Source: an uncultured bacterium
GTDB taxonomy: Bacteria; Bacteroidota; Bacteroidia; CAILMK01
Assembly (NCBI GenBank): GCA_903829945.1
Contig: CAIKRV010000044.1
Span: 1-64,000, forward strand
DNA length: 64,000 nt
Direction of reading: 5' to 3'
The notes below the pieces were generated by a model. That model did not search any database. It was not told the origin of the DNA and saw nothing but the letters and a program-made list of their open reading frames with translations. The position numbers and the translations under genes are program-made. Of the stretch, positions 52,869 to 61,718 are shown piece after piece; position 1 is the first letter of the stretch, and each line of letters begins with the position of its first letter.

Positions 52869-54215
52869 ATGAAAAAATTATTAATATTAATAATTTTAAT
52901 TTGCATTTTTAATGAGGTGAATGCCCAATGGAAAGGTATTGCCAGAAATGATTCAATAGAATGGTACAGTGATGTTCAATTTTTGAACAAGGATACAGGG
53001 TATCTAATTTCACCAATTGGTTATTTACCAACCAATAGTGCGCATTCTAGGTTATATCGTACAAAGGATGGTGGAAATAACTGGGAATTCATAGATTCAT
53101 TTTATGACGAAACATATTTTCATTTCTTTGATTATAATAATGTGATTATTCAAGGCCGATACAATTTCAATGTTGGCACTCCAAAAGTATATGGACGTTG
53201 GGGTATGTGGCACTCTAAAGATGCAGGAAGAACATTAGACAGCATCCCAGGAACTATGTTTCTTGGCCCACCACAGTTTATATCTCCCAATATTGGATTT
53301 GCCAACAATGGCGGATATACCACGTTTCCTTTGAAAATTTCCTCAAGTAGTAATTTGTACAAAACAAAAGACGGCGGATTTCATTGGTATAAAGTTTATG
53401 ACGGAGCAATTCAAGCACGAACTATGCACTTCCCGAGCGATACTTTAACCGGATATATTCAGTATTTCAATAATGATAATTTTGATAGCATCATTGTAAT
53501 TAAAACAACTGATGGAGGAGAACATTGGAATAAAATTTATACAAGAGCTTACAATTGGTATCCATCAGGTACAGATGTTTCCGAGAAATTCATTTTTATT
53601 ACTAAGGACATAATACTTCATTCCTGGGATTCTGCTTCATTTATGAGTCACGATGGAGGAAAATCTTGGAAACCAACATATTTCCCTCGTCCTTATGGTC
53701 TAAACAATTTTGTATTTACAGATACTTCAACTGTTTATGGAAGTACAAATGGGTATTTAGCGAAAGATTCAACAGGAACGGGATTTTATTGGGGCTTGAG
53801 TGCATTTTCAGATTCCATCATTACACCTGAAATACAATTTGTAGGGAAAAACTTTGCGTACGCCTTCACACCTGATAAAAATGCAAGTTTAATTTATACC
53901 CTTCAAAATCCACAAAAATGGAATGGTGTAATCACTGCCGTTAAAGAATCTATATTCCACAATGAGGCATTAGAACTATTTCCTAATCCTGCACAAAATA
54001 GTATTACTTTCAAAGGTTATGGATTTAAACCCGGAAAGGTCATGCTGTACGGTCATGATATGCTGGGTAGAACGGTATTAAATTCCGTCATGCAAGCTGC
54101 CACTGATGGCACGATACAAAGCGAAATGAATATATCCAATTGGCATCAAGGTATTTATCAAATTGAAGTATGGCAAGGAAATTTGAAACAGGAAATAAAG
54201 TTAATAAAAAGATAG
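52869..54215 (+). CDS. secreted YCF48/BNR-like beta-propeller with T9SS sorting domain
   Basis: 448 residues. The signal peptide ends VNAQ near residue 19. About 20-355 holds propeller-like repeats with the BNR/YCF48 pattern of the form S/TxDGGxxW: RTKDGGNNWEF, SKDAGRTLDS, KTKDGGFHWYKV, KTTDGGEHWNKI, SHDGGKSWKPT. The last ~80 residues (LELFPNPAQNSIT to IKLIKR) are a type A T9SS sorting domain. It should be exposed on the cell surface or released. Ligand unknown. It lies upstream of the all-secreted operon at 54597, but 380 bases separate them and they are probably separate transcripts. Confidence 0.82.
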   Translation: MKKLLILIILICIFNEVNAQWKGIARNDSIEWYSDVQFLNKDTGYLISPIGYLPTNSAHSRLYRTKDGGNNWEFIDSFYDETYFHFFDYNNVIIQGRYNFNVGTPKVYGRWGMWHSKDAGRTLDSIPGTMFLGPPQFISPNIGFANNGGYTTFPLKISSSSNLYKTKDGGFHWYKVYDGAIQARTMHFPSDTLTGYIQYFNNDNFDSIIVIKTTDGGEHWNKIYTRAYNWYPSGTDVSEKFIFITKDIILHSWDSASFMSHDGGKSWKPTYFPRPYGLNNFVFTDTSTVYGSTNGYLAKDSTGTGFYWGLSAFSDSIITPEIQFVGKNFAYAFTPDKNASLIYTLQNPQKWNGVITAVKESIFHNEALELFPNPAQNSITFKGYGFKPGKVMLYGHDMLGRTVLNSVMQAATDGTIQSEMNISNWHQGIYQIEVWQGNLKQEIKLIKR

Positions 54216-54596
54216 GATGCTAGGTGCACCTATTATTACATCAGTTCACAATATAGAAACTTGATATTATACCATATTGCATACCCTATGCAATGTTGTG
54301 TGCTACAGAGCGTAGTTTTAAAGACTAGTATAACTTTAAAATTGTGCTAATTACATTGACAAGGCATTCAGATCAAAGCAACAAAAAATTAAAACCTCTT
54401 AATACTATCCTGATAGTTAGTGATTTATTTTCTTTTTATTTATAAATGAATTAATTACAAAATTTAAACTTGTTAAGATTTCAACAAATTTGCTCAATTT
54501 GAAAGTTTTAACTTTAATTTGTTTGCGGCATAAAATAATTATTTATAATTTGCCTTCGAAAATTAATACCATTTAAACTTTATAAGTTCCCATCTC
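54216..54596 (+). other. intergenic region with a hairpin
   Basis: No gene is supported here. A 10-bp hairpin (54274-54283 with 54287-54296, one G-T pair, loop CCC) lies 58 bases after the propeller gene. It may end that transcript, though no T-run follows. No exact TAnnTTTG was found before 54597; TATAATTTG near 54544 has one base too many between TA and TTTG. Confidence 0.45.
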
Positions 54597-55247
54597 ATGA
54601 AAAAAGCATTAACATGTTTTATGTTAGTACTATGGGCTAATTTTATACATGCCCAAGTTTCAAAAAATGAAATTATTAATGTAGATAATATTAATATTAA
54701 AAATCCTCCTGTTTTTGGAATTGACGGAAAGCCTCCACTTTTTGGACCAACCAATTTTATTACTTTCTTTAGTATTGTGGATAATGAAACAAATTACCAA
54801 AGTAATTCTTTTCTAAATAATGGTCAAAATTATAGTATATCATCCTTACGTTTTGAATTTGGTGAATATTTTCGAAGACTGCACTTATTAAATGGTTTAT
54901 TGGGCGTAGGGCTTTGTCATACTTTGGATTACAATATTTCTGATATTAATTCCGAAATTACTTATACCTTGTCTGCCATGGCAGGATTTAAAATTTCAAA
55001 TGCATTTACACTTGATGGTAGATGTGGGGTTACTTTGTTTAAGATTTTATTTAGTGATCAGGAATACTTAAATACTTTTAGACAAAGTATAGGTTTAGAC
55101 TTAAGGTGGATGCCGGGCAAAAAAAGGCATTTTACACTTGTTGCTTACCTCGGCAAATTATATGGAGTTCAAAATGATCAAATCCTCCAGACCTCCAATC
55201 CTATTACTTTTACCAGCTATGGCTTTGGCTATTTACATTCATTTTAA
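54597..55247 (+). CDS. secreted barrel-like protein, first gene of an unknown operon
   Basis: 216 residues with a signal peptide ending FIHAQ near residue 20. The mature part is mainly predicted beta: SSLRFEFGEYFRRLH, GLLGVGLCHTLDY, TYTLSAMAGFKI, FTLDGRCGVTLF, SIGLDLRWMP and HFTLVAYLGKLYG. It ends YGFGYLHSF, so the terminal phenylalanine and strand alternation suit a small outer-membrane barrel. I recognise no family. The next gene starts 12 bases after its stop. The four genes 54597-59028 are tightly spaced, and every product carries a signal peptide. Confidence 0.6.
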   Translation: MKKALTCFMLVLWANFIHAQVSKNEIINVDNINIKNPPVFGIDGKPPLFGPTNFITFFSIVDNETNYQSNSFLNNGQNYSISSLRFEFGEYFRRLHLLNGLLGVGLCHTLDYNISDINSEITYTLSAMAGFKISNAFTLDGRCGVTLFKILFSDQEYLNTFRQSIGLDLRWMPGKKRHFTLVAYLGKLYGVQNDQILQTSNPITFTSYGFGYLHSF

Positions 55248-55259
55248 TCACCACTAATT

Positions 55260-56798
55260 ATGATACAAAAATTTAAGTCAATAACATTATTATATATTTG
55301 TTTCTTAGCTGTTTTGAATGCAAAATCCCAAACAAATGTGAATAATAATCCTCATGTATTTATAGGGACTATTTTTGATTCAACCACACTTATAAGCGAA
55401 CAATATGGGTTAATGGAATATTTAAAATCAAATCCGGTTACGCCCAATACCACCTTTGAATATGCAATTACTCCAAAAAATAAAGATTATTATTTAAAAG
55501 GGATCATCGCAGATTTGCGTACCAGAATATACTTTTATAAATACAACAAGCCAATAGACACCTTAACCTTAGTATATAAACAAAAAAATATACCTAAAAT
55601 CTATCTCCTTATTCGAAGCAAATTAGCATCCGTCCTGAAACAAGAAAACACCCTGAATAATTTAAATTTTTCTCAAAAATACAGTTCTAAAATAATAAAT
55701 AACAGAGCACTCAAGTATAGTAACAAGTATGCCTATAATTACCTGCCTGTTAATTATTATAACACTATACCGGAAGTAGAAGGTGTAAAAAATTTGGCAT
55801 GGCAAATGGGAATTAATACTTTCCCGGATCACGAAATAAAATACTTAAAAAATGATCTCGACTTAATTGCACAAATGGCCAAAGCCTATTATAATAAACC
55901 AAATGAGGATCTTTACTTTTTTAAAGGTTCTGATGTGCCATATCAAGCACAAGAAGCATCTAAAAACAATATTTTTCCGGTATATCGACGTCCGGGCTTA
56001 GCATTGTGCTATATCGCTGCTGCAGATACTTTAAGACATACGAATAAAATACTTTCACTGATGTGTTATAAAAGTGCCATTGCCTGCATAGATAAAGCAC
56101 TTTGTAGCAACTATCAAAAATATAAAATGAAATATTATGTTTATAATCATTTACAAGGACTCATGTTAGAGATGAATTATAAACTAACCTCGGCTTTATG
56201 TGAACTTACAAAACTTGCCATCAAAGACTATCTTGAAGACATAAAAACAAAGGAGAATCAGGATGCTTATGTAAAACTCATGGTGGCATCTTCAGATAAT
56301 ATGCAAAAAATAGAGTCGAGCGCGCGTGAGATGCGTACCAATCGTGCATTTATTTTTGTGGGTTCGGGTTTAGAAATGGCAGGAGGAATTGCAGGTGCAG
56401 CCACTGGAACTCCCGGCGCTGGAGCAAATAATATTAATGATGCTGGAAATGCCTTAAATATTTATTTCAATAATGAAAACACCATGTCCGATGCCTTAAA
56501 TGAATTTGCAAAAAGAAATGACATTGTAGATTTAAAAGATATTAATAAAATTGAATTTGAGGCAGTTCTTGAAAATTGTCCATATGGCAAGGAATTGTTT
56601 AGATTAATACAATTAAATTATCTAAGTGCTAAAGTAACTTCGCGATTACAGGAATTTTTAGCTGCTCACCCTGATGTAAAATTTAGCAAATCATTATCGG
56701 AATATAATATGGACCCCGCTAATACAAATAAATTCGAAACCATGATGATACGGTTTACGCAATCTTTTTTGACAGATGCATTTAGAGAATTAAAATAG
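55260..56798 (+). CDS. hypothetical exported helical protein with a Gly/Ala-rich hydrophobic segment
   Basis: 512 residues. The signal peptide ends NAKSQ near residue 24. The middle is predicted mostly helical (about 180-350), with TPR-like spacing in places (LALCYIAAADTLRHTNKILSLMCYKSAIACIDKAL). A hydrophobic glycine- and alanine-rich stretch (FIFVGSGLEMAGGIAGAATG, about 365-384) could insert in a membrane. A helical tail follows. No family is recognised. The next gene begins four bases after its stop, so the two are coupled. Confidence 0.6.
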   Translation: MIQKFKSITLLYICFLAVLNAKSQTNVNNNPHVFIGTIFDSTTLISEQYGLMEYLKSNPVTPNTTFEYAITPKNKDYYLKGIIADLRTRIYFYKYNKPIDTLTLVYKQKNIPKIYLLIRSKLASVLKQENTLNNLNFSQKYSSKIINNRALKYSNKYAYNYLPVNYYNTIPEVEGVKNLAWQMGINTFPDHEIKYLKNDLDLIAQMAKAYYNKPNEDLYFFKGSDVPYQAQEASKNNIFPVYRRPGLALCYIAAADTLRHTNKILSLMCYKSAIACIDKALCSNYQKYKMKYYVYNHLQGLMLEMNYKLTSALCELTKLAIKDYLEDIKTKENQDAYVKLMVASSDNMQKIESSAREMRTNRAFIFVGSGLEMAGGIAGAATGTPGAGANNINDAGNALNIYFNNENTMSDALNEFAKRNDIVDLKDINKIEFEAVLENCPYGKELFRLIQLNYLSAKVTSRLQEFLAAHPDVKFSKSLSEYNMDPANTNKFETMMIRFTQSFLTDAFRELK

Positions 56799-56802
56799 AA
56801 GT

Positions 56803-58263
56803 ATGAAATTTAGCATGAAATTATTTATAATTATAATTATTTCGATCATTATATATACGCACTCAGCCCTGGCACAAGTGCAGGATTGCTATCCGAATTG
56901 CAGTGTGTCCATTAGTGATATATATGACGATAGAATACCGACATTTTCCGGAACTTGTAAAGGTGCGGATATTTTATTACAATCGTTTAAAGATGAAGAT
57001 GCAAAACAATTCCAGCTATTAAAAAATCAATTGTGCTCAGCAAGAAGTGGTTGGATACAAGTAAGTGATTGTGAGCATGGTGGACCACCTCCATGCTGTA
57101 CCTACAAAGGGCCTAATCCCCCTTGGGAAAAAGCTTCGCCGGAAGCTGCCTTAGGGAAATTAATAAATGACTGGACAAAGGTTCGCAACGACAGAGCCAA
57201 ACAAATCAATTCAGAAATTAAAGATTGTAGAGATGCCATAGATGAAAAAAATAAGGAAAAGGCAGAAGAATATGCTGAAAAACAAAAAGAAGCAAATGAA
57301 AAAAGATTAGAAGAAGAGAAAGAAAGAAATGAAAAATTAGCAGATGAGAATCGTAAGCGTATGGCTGACGCTGCTCGAAGAAGACAAGAAGAGGACGCAC
57401 AAAGAAAAGATAGAGAAAAAGTAATAAAAGATATGCAGGAGCAGAATCAGAAGAATTATGACGATGCCGTTAAAAAAGCAGCAGATGCATTAGCTGATTT
57501 ACAATCAAAATTTAAAAATAACCCTGAAAATGCCACGGATCAATTTGTGAAAGACTTAGAAGATAAAAATGGATCGGCAACTGTACTTAATGATGATCAA
57601 AAACAGAATCTAAATGAAAACAACTTCTCAGGAAGTACTGACCAAAGAATTGGCAATGCCACAGAAGTGGATGAAAACTCAATAATTCAGGCAGAAAGTG
57701 CTCAAAGTTCCGAACTTTTCAATTATAGTTATCAAGATGAGGAAAAGCAATATGCACTTACGGAAAACCAAGCTGAAATTTTAACAGAGGCCATGCCGGA
57801 GGATTTTAAAACATCCGTAAGTGTTGCATCCTATGGGTATAATAAATATAATGAAGTAAAAGAAAAGCTAAGCCTTGTAAACGAAACCATCAAGGGTAAT
57901 ATTACGGAACGACTTTACAATCAAATTTTCCAATCCTCTTCAAATGAAACTGTTGCATTTATAAACAAAAATGCAAATGCCGCCAACTTTGCTTCACAAG
58001 AAGGTGTCAATGGAGTCTTGGAGCAAATAAATTCAAGTGATGGCATAAATGAAGAAGAAATGTCTAAAAAATTTAAAGAATCCCAACCGGTAAATTATTA
58101 TATAGCGAAAGCAAAAGCCTGGGTGGCCGATATGAACCACCATCGAGATTGGACAGCAAAAGAAGTTGTAGTGGCTGCAGGAGCCGGATTTGCATTATCT
58201 ACCTACGGGGCTCCACTTTGGTTAGCAATGACCATCGCTGCAAGATATGGTTGGACACACTAG
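56803..58263 (+). CDS. hypothetical exported coiled-coil protein with cysteine-rich head and hydrophobic tail
   Basis: 486 residues. The signal peptide ends ALAQ near residue 25. The head (about 26-120) has at least seven cysteines (CYPNC, GTC, QLC, SDC, PPCCTY). A strongly charged Lys/Glu/Arg coiled coil runs from about 135 to 235 (EEYAEKQKEANEKRLEEEKE onward), similar in character to TolA or colicin stalks. A Glu/Asn-rich region follows. The C-terminal ~30 residues (VVVAAGAGFALSTYGAPLWL onward) could be a membrane span or hairpin. No family is recognised. The head-stalk-hydrophobic layout suggests an envelope-spanning or membrane-inserting protein. Confidence 0.6.
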   Translation: MKFSMKLFIIIIISIIIYTHSALAQVQDCYPNCSVSISDIYDDRIPTFSGTCKGADILLQSFKDEDAKQFQLLKNQLCSARSGWIQVSDCEHGGPPPCCTYKGPNPPWEKASPEAALGKLINDWTKVRNDRAKQINSEIKDCRDAIDEKNKEKAEEYAEKQKEANEKRLEEEKERNEKLADENRKRMADAARRRQEEDAQRKDREKVIKDMQEQNQKNYDDAVKKAADALADLQSKFKNNPENATDQFVKDLEDKNGSATVLNDDQKQNLNENNFSGSTDQRIGNATEVDENSIIQAESAQSSELFNYSYQDEEKQYALTENQAEILTEAMPEDFKTSVSVASYGYNKYNEVKEKLSLVNETIKGNITERLYNQIFQSSSNETVAFINKNANAANFASQEGVNGVLEQINSSDGINEEEMSKKFKESQPVNYYIAKAKAWVADMNHHRDWTAKEVVVAAGAGFALSTYGAPLWLAMTIAARYGWTH

Positions 58264-58272
58264 TATAATATT

Positions 58273-59028
58273 ATGAAATGGATTTTATCGATATTTCTTT
58301 GCTTGCCATTCCTCAATTATGGTCAAAAGAATAATTTTAAAGTTATTCATCTGCCCTCTTTTGATAGCAGTGCAATAAGTAGCATGCAAGTCAATGATGC
58401 CGGGAAAATTTTTATTCCCCTATCCGGTGGTATTTATATGCCTGAGGATACAATGTGGTTTATTGAGCCCAATAATAAATTTTATTTTACTTCTTTCATT
58501 TTTTCTCCAAAAGATACCGGAGTATTTTTAATGGGTAATACCAAGGATTCCAGCCAGCTTATTTTTTCGCATGCTAATGCAGGAAAACATATTAGTAGAA
58601 TTTATTATAAGAAAATTGAAAAAGGAATTTACCACGTTGAATATGAAAATGGCGTATGCTATGTATGGGGCTATTGTAAAGGAAGCAGTAAAATTGGCAT
58701 CGTAACCGGAAGAAGTATTGAATGGTTAATAAACATAAAGGGAGTGATACAAGATGTAAAATTTTTAAATCATCAATTGTACTTCGCACTTGAAAATGCA
58801 ATTTTTTGCATAGAACAAAAGAAAACTTTTTTATCATTAAATGAAAGAATTTATGGTTTTGATTTTAATGAAAAAGGCGTACTCATTCTTTCTACAGAAT
58901 CAGGTTTAAGTTATTATTCAAATAAAAGTTTTGAAAAAATAGCAACAGGCGCTAAAGGAATGATCGCCTATAAAAACAAAAAAATTTATGTGTTATCTCG
59001 TAAAATGAATTCGATTTTCATTTTATAA
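58273..59028 (+). CDS. hypothetical exported beta-propeller-like protein
   Basis: 251 residues. The signal peptide ends NYGQ near residue 18. The rest is beta-rich with repeats of about 40 residues, each giving a short read-out strand: ISSMQVNDAGKIFIPL, MWFIEPNNKFYF, IYHVEYENGVCYVWG, IQDVKFLNHQLYFAL, IYGFDFNEKGVLIL and GMIAYKNKKIYVLS. This is the rhythm of a small WD/NHL-like propeller. There is no sorting domain or lipobox, so it is probably periplasmic. It is the last gene of the operon, nine bases after the coiled-coil gene, and may be a scaffold for the other products. Confidence 0.6.
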   Translation: MKWILSIFLCLPFLNYGQKNNFKVIHLPSFDSSAISSMQVNDAGKIFIPLSGGIYMPEDTMWFIEPNNKFYFTSFIFSPKDTGVFLMGNTKDSSQLIFSHANAGKHISRIYYKKIEKGIYHVEYENGVCYVWGYCKGSSKIGIVTGRSIEWLINIKGVIQDVKFLNHQLYFALENAIFCIEQKKTFLSLNERIYGFDFNEKGVLILSTESGLSYYSNKSFEKIATGAKGMIAYKNKKIYVLSRKMNSIFIL

Positions 59029-59070
59029 ATCAGACCACATAAATCTTTGCCCCTTATTCCTTTACTAATG

Positions 59071-59120
59071 AAATCTCTAAATTAAACTTCATGGTAGGAC
59101 GATTTAATATTTAGAGATTT
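59071..59120. terminator. long inverted repeat after the unknown operon
   Basis: AAATCTCTAAAT (59071-59082) and ATTTAGAGATTT (59109-59120) are perfect 12-bp arms around a 26-base loop. They lie about 40 bases after the last stop of the operon, between convergent units. Its T-tract is short, so termination is probable but not certain. Confidence 0.5.
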
Positions 59121-59149
59121 TAATGATGTAATGTAACTTTCACCAGTCC

Positions 59150-59176
59150 CCCATTCCACTTAATTATTGGAATGGG
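59150..59176. terminator. hairpin between the convergent operons
   Basis: CCCATTCCA (59150-59158) and TGGAATGGG (59168-59176) form a 9-bp perfect stem 40 bases past the bamA stop. It probably serves the minus-strand transcript, though neither side has a long T-run. Confidence 0.55.
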
Positions 59177-59215
59177 AAATACTACGCCTTGATTAAAACT
59201 TCTTCCCGCTTCCGA

Positions 59216-61717
59216 TTAGAATCCATTGCCCTGACCAATGTATAAGTGGAAGTTTCCACCCGCATGGCCGCCCGGCAAGGCATTATCAAATCCATAGCCC
59301 CAGTCAAAGCCTAATAATCCGAACATCGGCAGGAATAATCTGATACCTACCCCTGCGGAACGTTTAATATTAAACGGATCGTACTCTTTAAATCTTAAAA
59401 AGGCATTACCGCCTTCCACGAAGGTCAATCCATAGATTGTGGCCGCCTGAGAGCTCGTAAACGGATAACGAAGCTCGAAAGTATACTTATCATAGATGGT
59501 GGCACCAGGAGGATCTACAACCCCGTCTGCTACCGTAGGAGTAACTGCTTGGTAATTGCTGTATCCACGTAAACGGATAAGCTCACGACCATCAATACTA
59601 TATCCTTGCAATCCATCACCGCCCACAAAGAAGCGTTCAAATGGACTCAATCCCAATTGTTGATTATACAATCCAATAAAACCAAAATTTGCTGCAGCCA
59701 TCACTACAAATTTGCTGGCGCCTAAGCCTAAGTAATAGGCTCCGTCAAATTTCCACTTGTGATATTCAATAAGTTTATATTTCTGCTGTGGTGTTTCAGT
59801 ACTTAAATTATTACCCGAGAACAAAGAATATGGAGGAGTCCATTGCAACGTAAAGCTTAGGGTCGTTCCACCTGTTGGGAAGATCGGTGAACCTAAAGTA
59901 GCCGGTCTGGACAGTACATGCTTAAAGTAAAAGTTATTGGCATATCCATCACGGAAATTGGTTAATAATTGGTAGTTCTGGAAGGTGAAATATTGATACG
60001 AAACACTATTGTGTAATACGAACCAATCATCCGGCCATTTTAACTTTTTACCTAATCCTACGGACATCCCGCGAATCATCAGTTTATAATAAGTAGAACC
60101 GGTAGCCCCATTGGATAAAACGGAAATAAAAGGACTTACACTAAATGCAATCGGTTTTTTACCGCCAAACCAAGGGTCAGAGAAGGAAACATTATATGAT
60201 TGATAATAGGCTCCGGTGGTTTGAAAACGAATACTGAATTTTTGTCCGTCACCACTAGGGTAGCCTTGCCATTCCTTAGGTTTGAATACATTTTTAGCAC
60301 TAAAATTATTTAAGGATAAACCCAGTACCCCTACTATACTATTATTACCGTATCCACCGGAAAGCTCAATTTGATCCGAAGGTTTTTCCTCCACAATATA
60401 TTCCAATGCTACCGTACCATCTTTAGGATTCGGCGTTGGAATTACATTCATTTTTTCAGGATTAAAATAGCCCAATTGTGATAACTCACGTTGGGAGCGT
60501 ATAACATCCGAGCGACTAAATTTTTGTCCGGGTTTGGTTCGCAATTCGCGCAGTACTACATGGTCATGTGTCTTGGTATTTCCCGTTACTTTTACGGTGC
60601 TGATGGTCGCTTGCGGACCTTCCGTAATACGGATTTCCATATCTATACTATCATTTTCTACACTTGTTTCTACCGGCGTAACCGAGAAAAACAAATATCC
60701 GTCATCCATATACAAAGAAGTAATATCCAAGCCGGCCTGATTGATGTATAATTTATTTTCCAAAATTTCAGGATTATAAATATCTCCTTTTTTAATATTT
60801 AAAATTGCATTCAGGATTTTATTATCATACTTGGTATTTCCTGTAAAATTGATGGCGCGATAATAATATTTATGCCCTTCGCTTAAATTTATTTTAATGG
60901 AAATATAATTCTCGGAAACTTTATAAACTGAATCTGATAATACTTTGGCATCTTTAAATCCATGTACTTGATACCATGCCACTAATTTTTGCTTATCCTC
61001 CTCAAATTCGGAAGGCACAAATTTGGATTTTCTAAAAATATTCCACCATTTTCTTTCCTTGGTTTTTTTGAGAATATGACGCAATTTAGCATCATCAAAT
61101 TCCTTGTTTCCCGTAAAAGTAATGGACTGAATTTTAACACGACTGCCTTGGTCCACATCAATTTTTAGTTTCACGCTATTATGTCCGAAAGAAGTATCGG
61201 GATATTGCGTAATAACCACCTTGGAATTGGGATATCCCTTATCAGTGAGGTATTGTTGAACATTATATTTAGCATTGGCCAATAATTGTTCCGTAACGAT
61301 GGCACGAGAATTTAATCGCACTTCATCTTTTAATTTTTTGGCCATACCGGAGCTGATACCGGTAAAGGTATAACTGGATAATTTAGGGCGACTTTTTATA
61401 TAAATGCTCAAAAAGATTTTGGTTCCTTGTACCTCATCCTGAAATATTTTAACGTCAGAAAACAAATTCTGTTTCCATAAAGCCTGAATGGCTTGAGTAA
61501 TATCATCCCCCGGAATAGTAATTTTTTGTCCTAAAGACAAACCGGAAAGTGAAGTAATAATATTTTTATCGTAATGGTCCCCAATAACGCGGAGGCCGCC
61601 AATTTCATATTTTACGGGAATAGTATAGCTTATTTCTGAAGTATCACCGGAACTGCTTTGCGCAAAGGCACCCAAGGCGCAGCATAGGCATATACTTAAT
61701 ATTATGATTCTTTGCAT
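59216..61717 (-). CDS. bamA: outer-membrane protein assembly factor BamA
   Basis: 833 residues. The signal peptide ends GAFAQ near residue 20. POTRA domains cover about 25-430 (for example VRIQ/VKIQSITFTGNKEFDDAKLRHIL, then YYRAINFTGNTKYDNKIL and ISTVKVTGNTKTHDHVVLRELRTKPGQKFS). The Omp85 barrel covers about 445-833, with FFVGGDGLQGYSIDGRELIRLRGY containing the conserved RGF/RGY-type loop, and ends in phenylalanine. BamA folds and inserts barrel proteins into the outer membrane. Its start lies one base after the uppS stop, so it is translated with uppS. Confidence 0.95.
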   Translation of the reverse strand: MQRIIILSICLCCALGAFAQSSSGDTSEISYTIPVKYEIGGLRVIGDHYDKNIITSLSGLSLGQKITIPGDDITQAIQALWKQNLFSDVKIFQDEVQGTKIFLSIYIKSRPKLSSYTFTGISSGMAKKLKDEVRLNSRAIVTEQLLANAKYNVQQYLTDKGYPNSKVVITQYPDTSFGHNSVKLKIDVDQGSRVKIQSITFTGNKEFDDAKLRHILKKTKERKWWNIFRKSKFVPSEFEEDKQKLVAWYQVHGFKDAKVLSDSVYKVSENYISIKINLSEGHKYYYRAINFTGNTKYDNKILNAILNIKKGDIYNPEILENKLYINQAGLDITSLYMDDGYLFFSVTPVETSVENDSIDMEIRITEGPQATISTVKVTGNTKTHDHVVLRELRTKPGQKFSRSDVIRSQRELSQLGYFNPEKMNVIPTPNPKDGTVALEYIVEEKPSDQIELSGGYGNNSIVGVLGLSLNNFSAKNVFKPKEWQGYPSGDGQKFSIRFQTTGAYYQSYNVSFSDPWFGGKKPIAFSVSPFISVLSNGATGSTYYKLMIRGMSVGLGKKLKWPDDWFVLHNSVSYQYFTFQNYQLLTNFRDGYANNFYFKHVLSRPATLGSPIFPTGGTTLSFTLQWTPPYSLFSGNNLSTETPQQKYKLIEYHKWKFDGAYYLGLGASKFVVMAAANFGFIGLYNQQLGLSPFERFFVGGDGLQGYSIDGRELIRLRGYSNYQAVTPTVADGVVDPPGATIYDKYTFELRYPFTSSQAATIYGLTFVEGGNAFLRFKEYDPFNIKRSAGVGIRLFLPMFGLLGFDWGYGFDNALPGGHAGGNFHLYIGQGNGF

Positions 61718-61718
61718 T

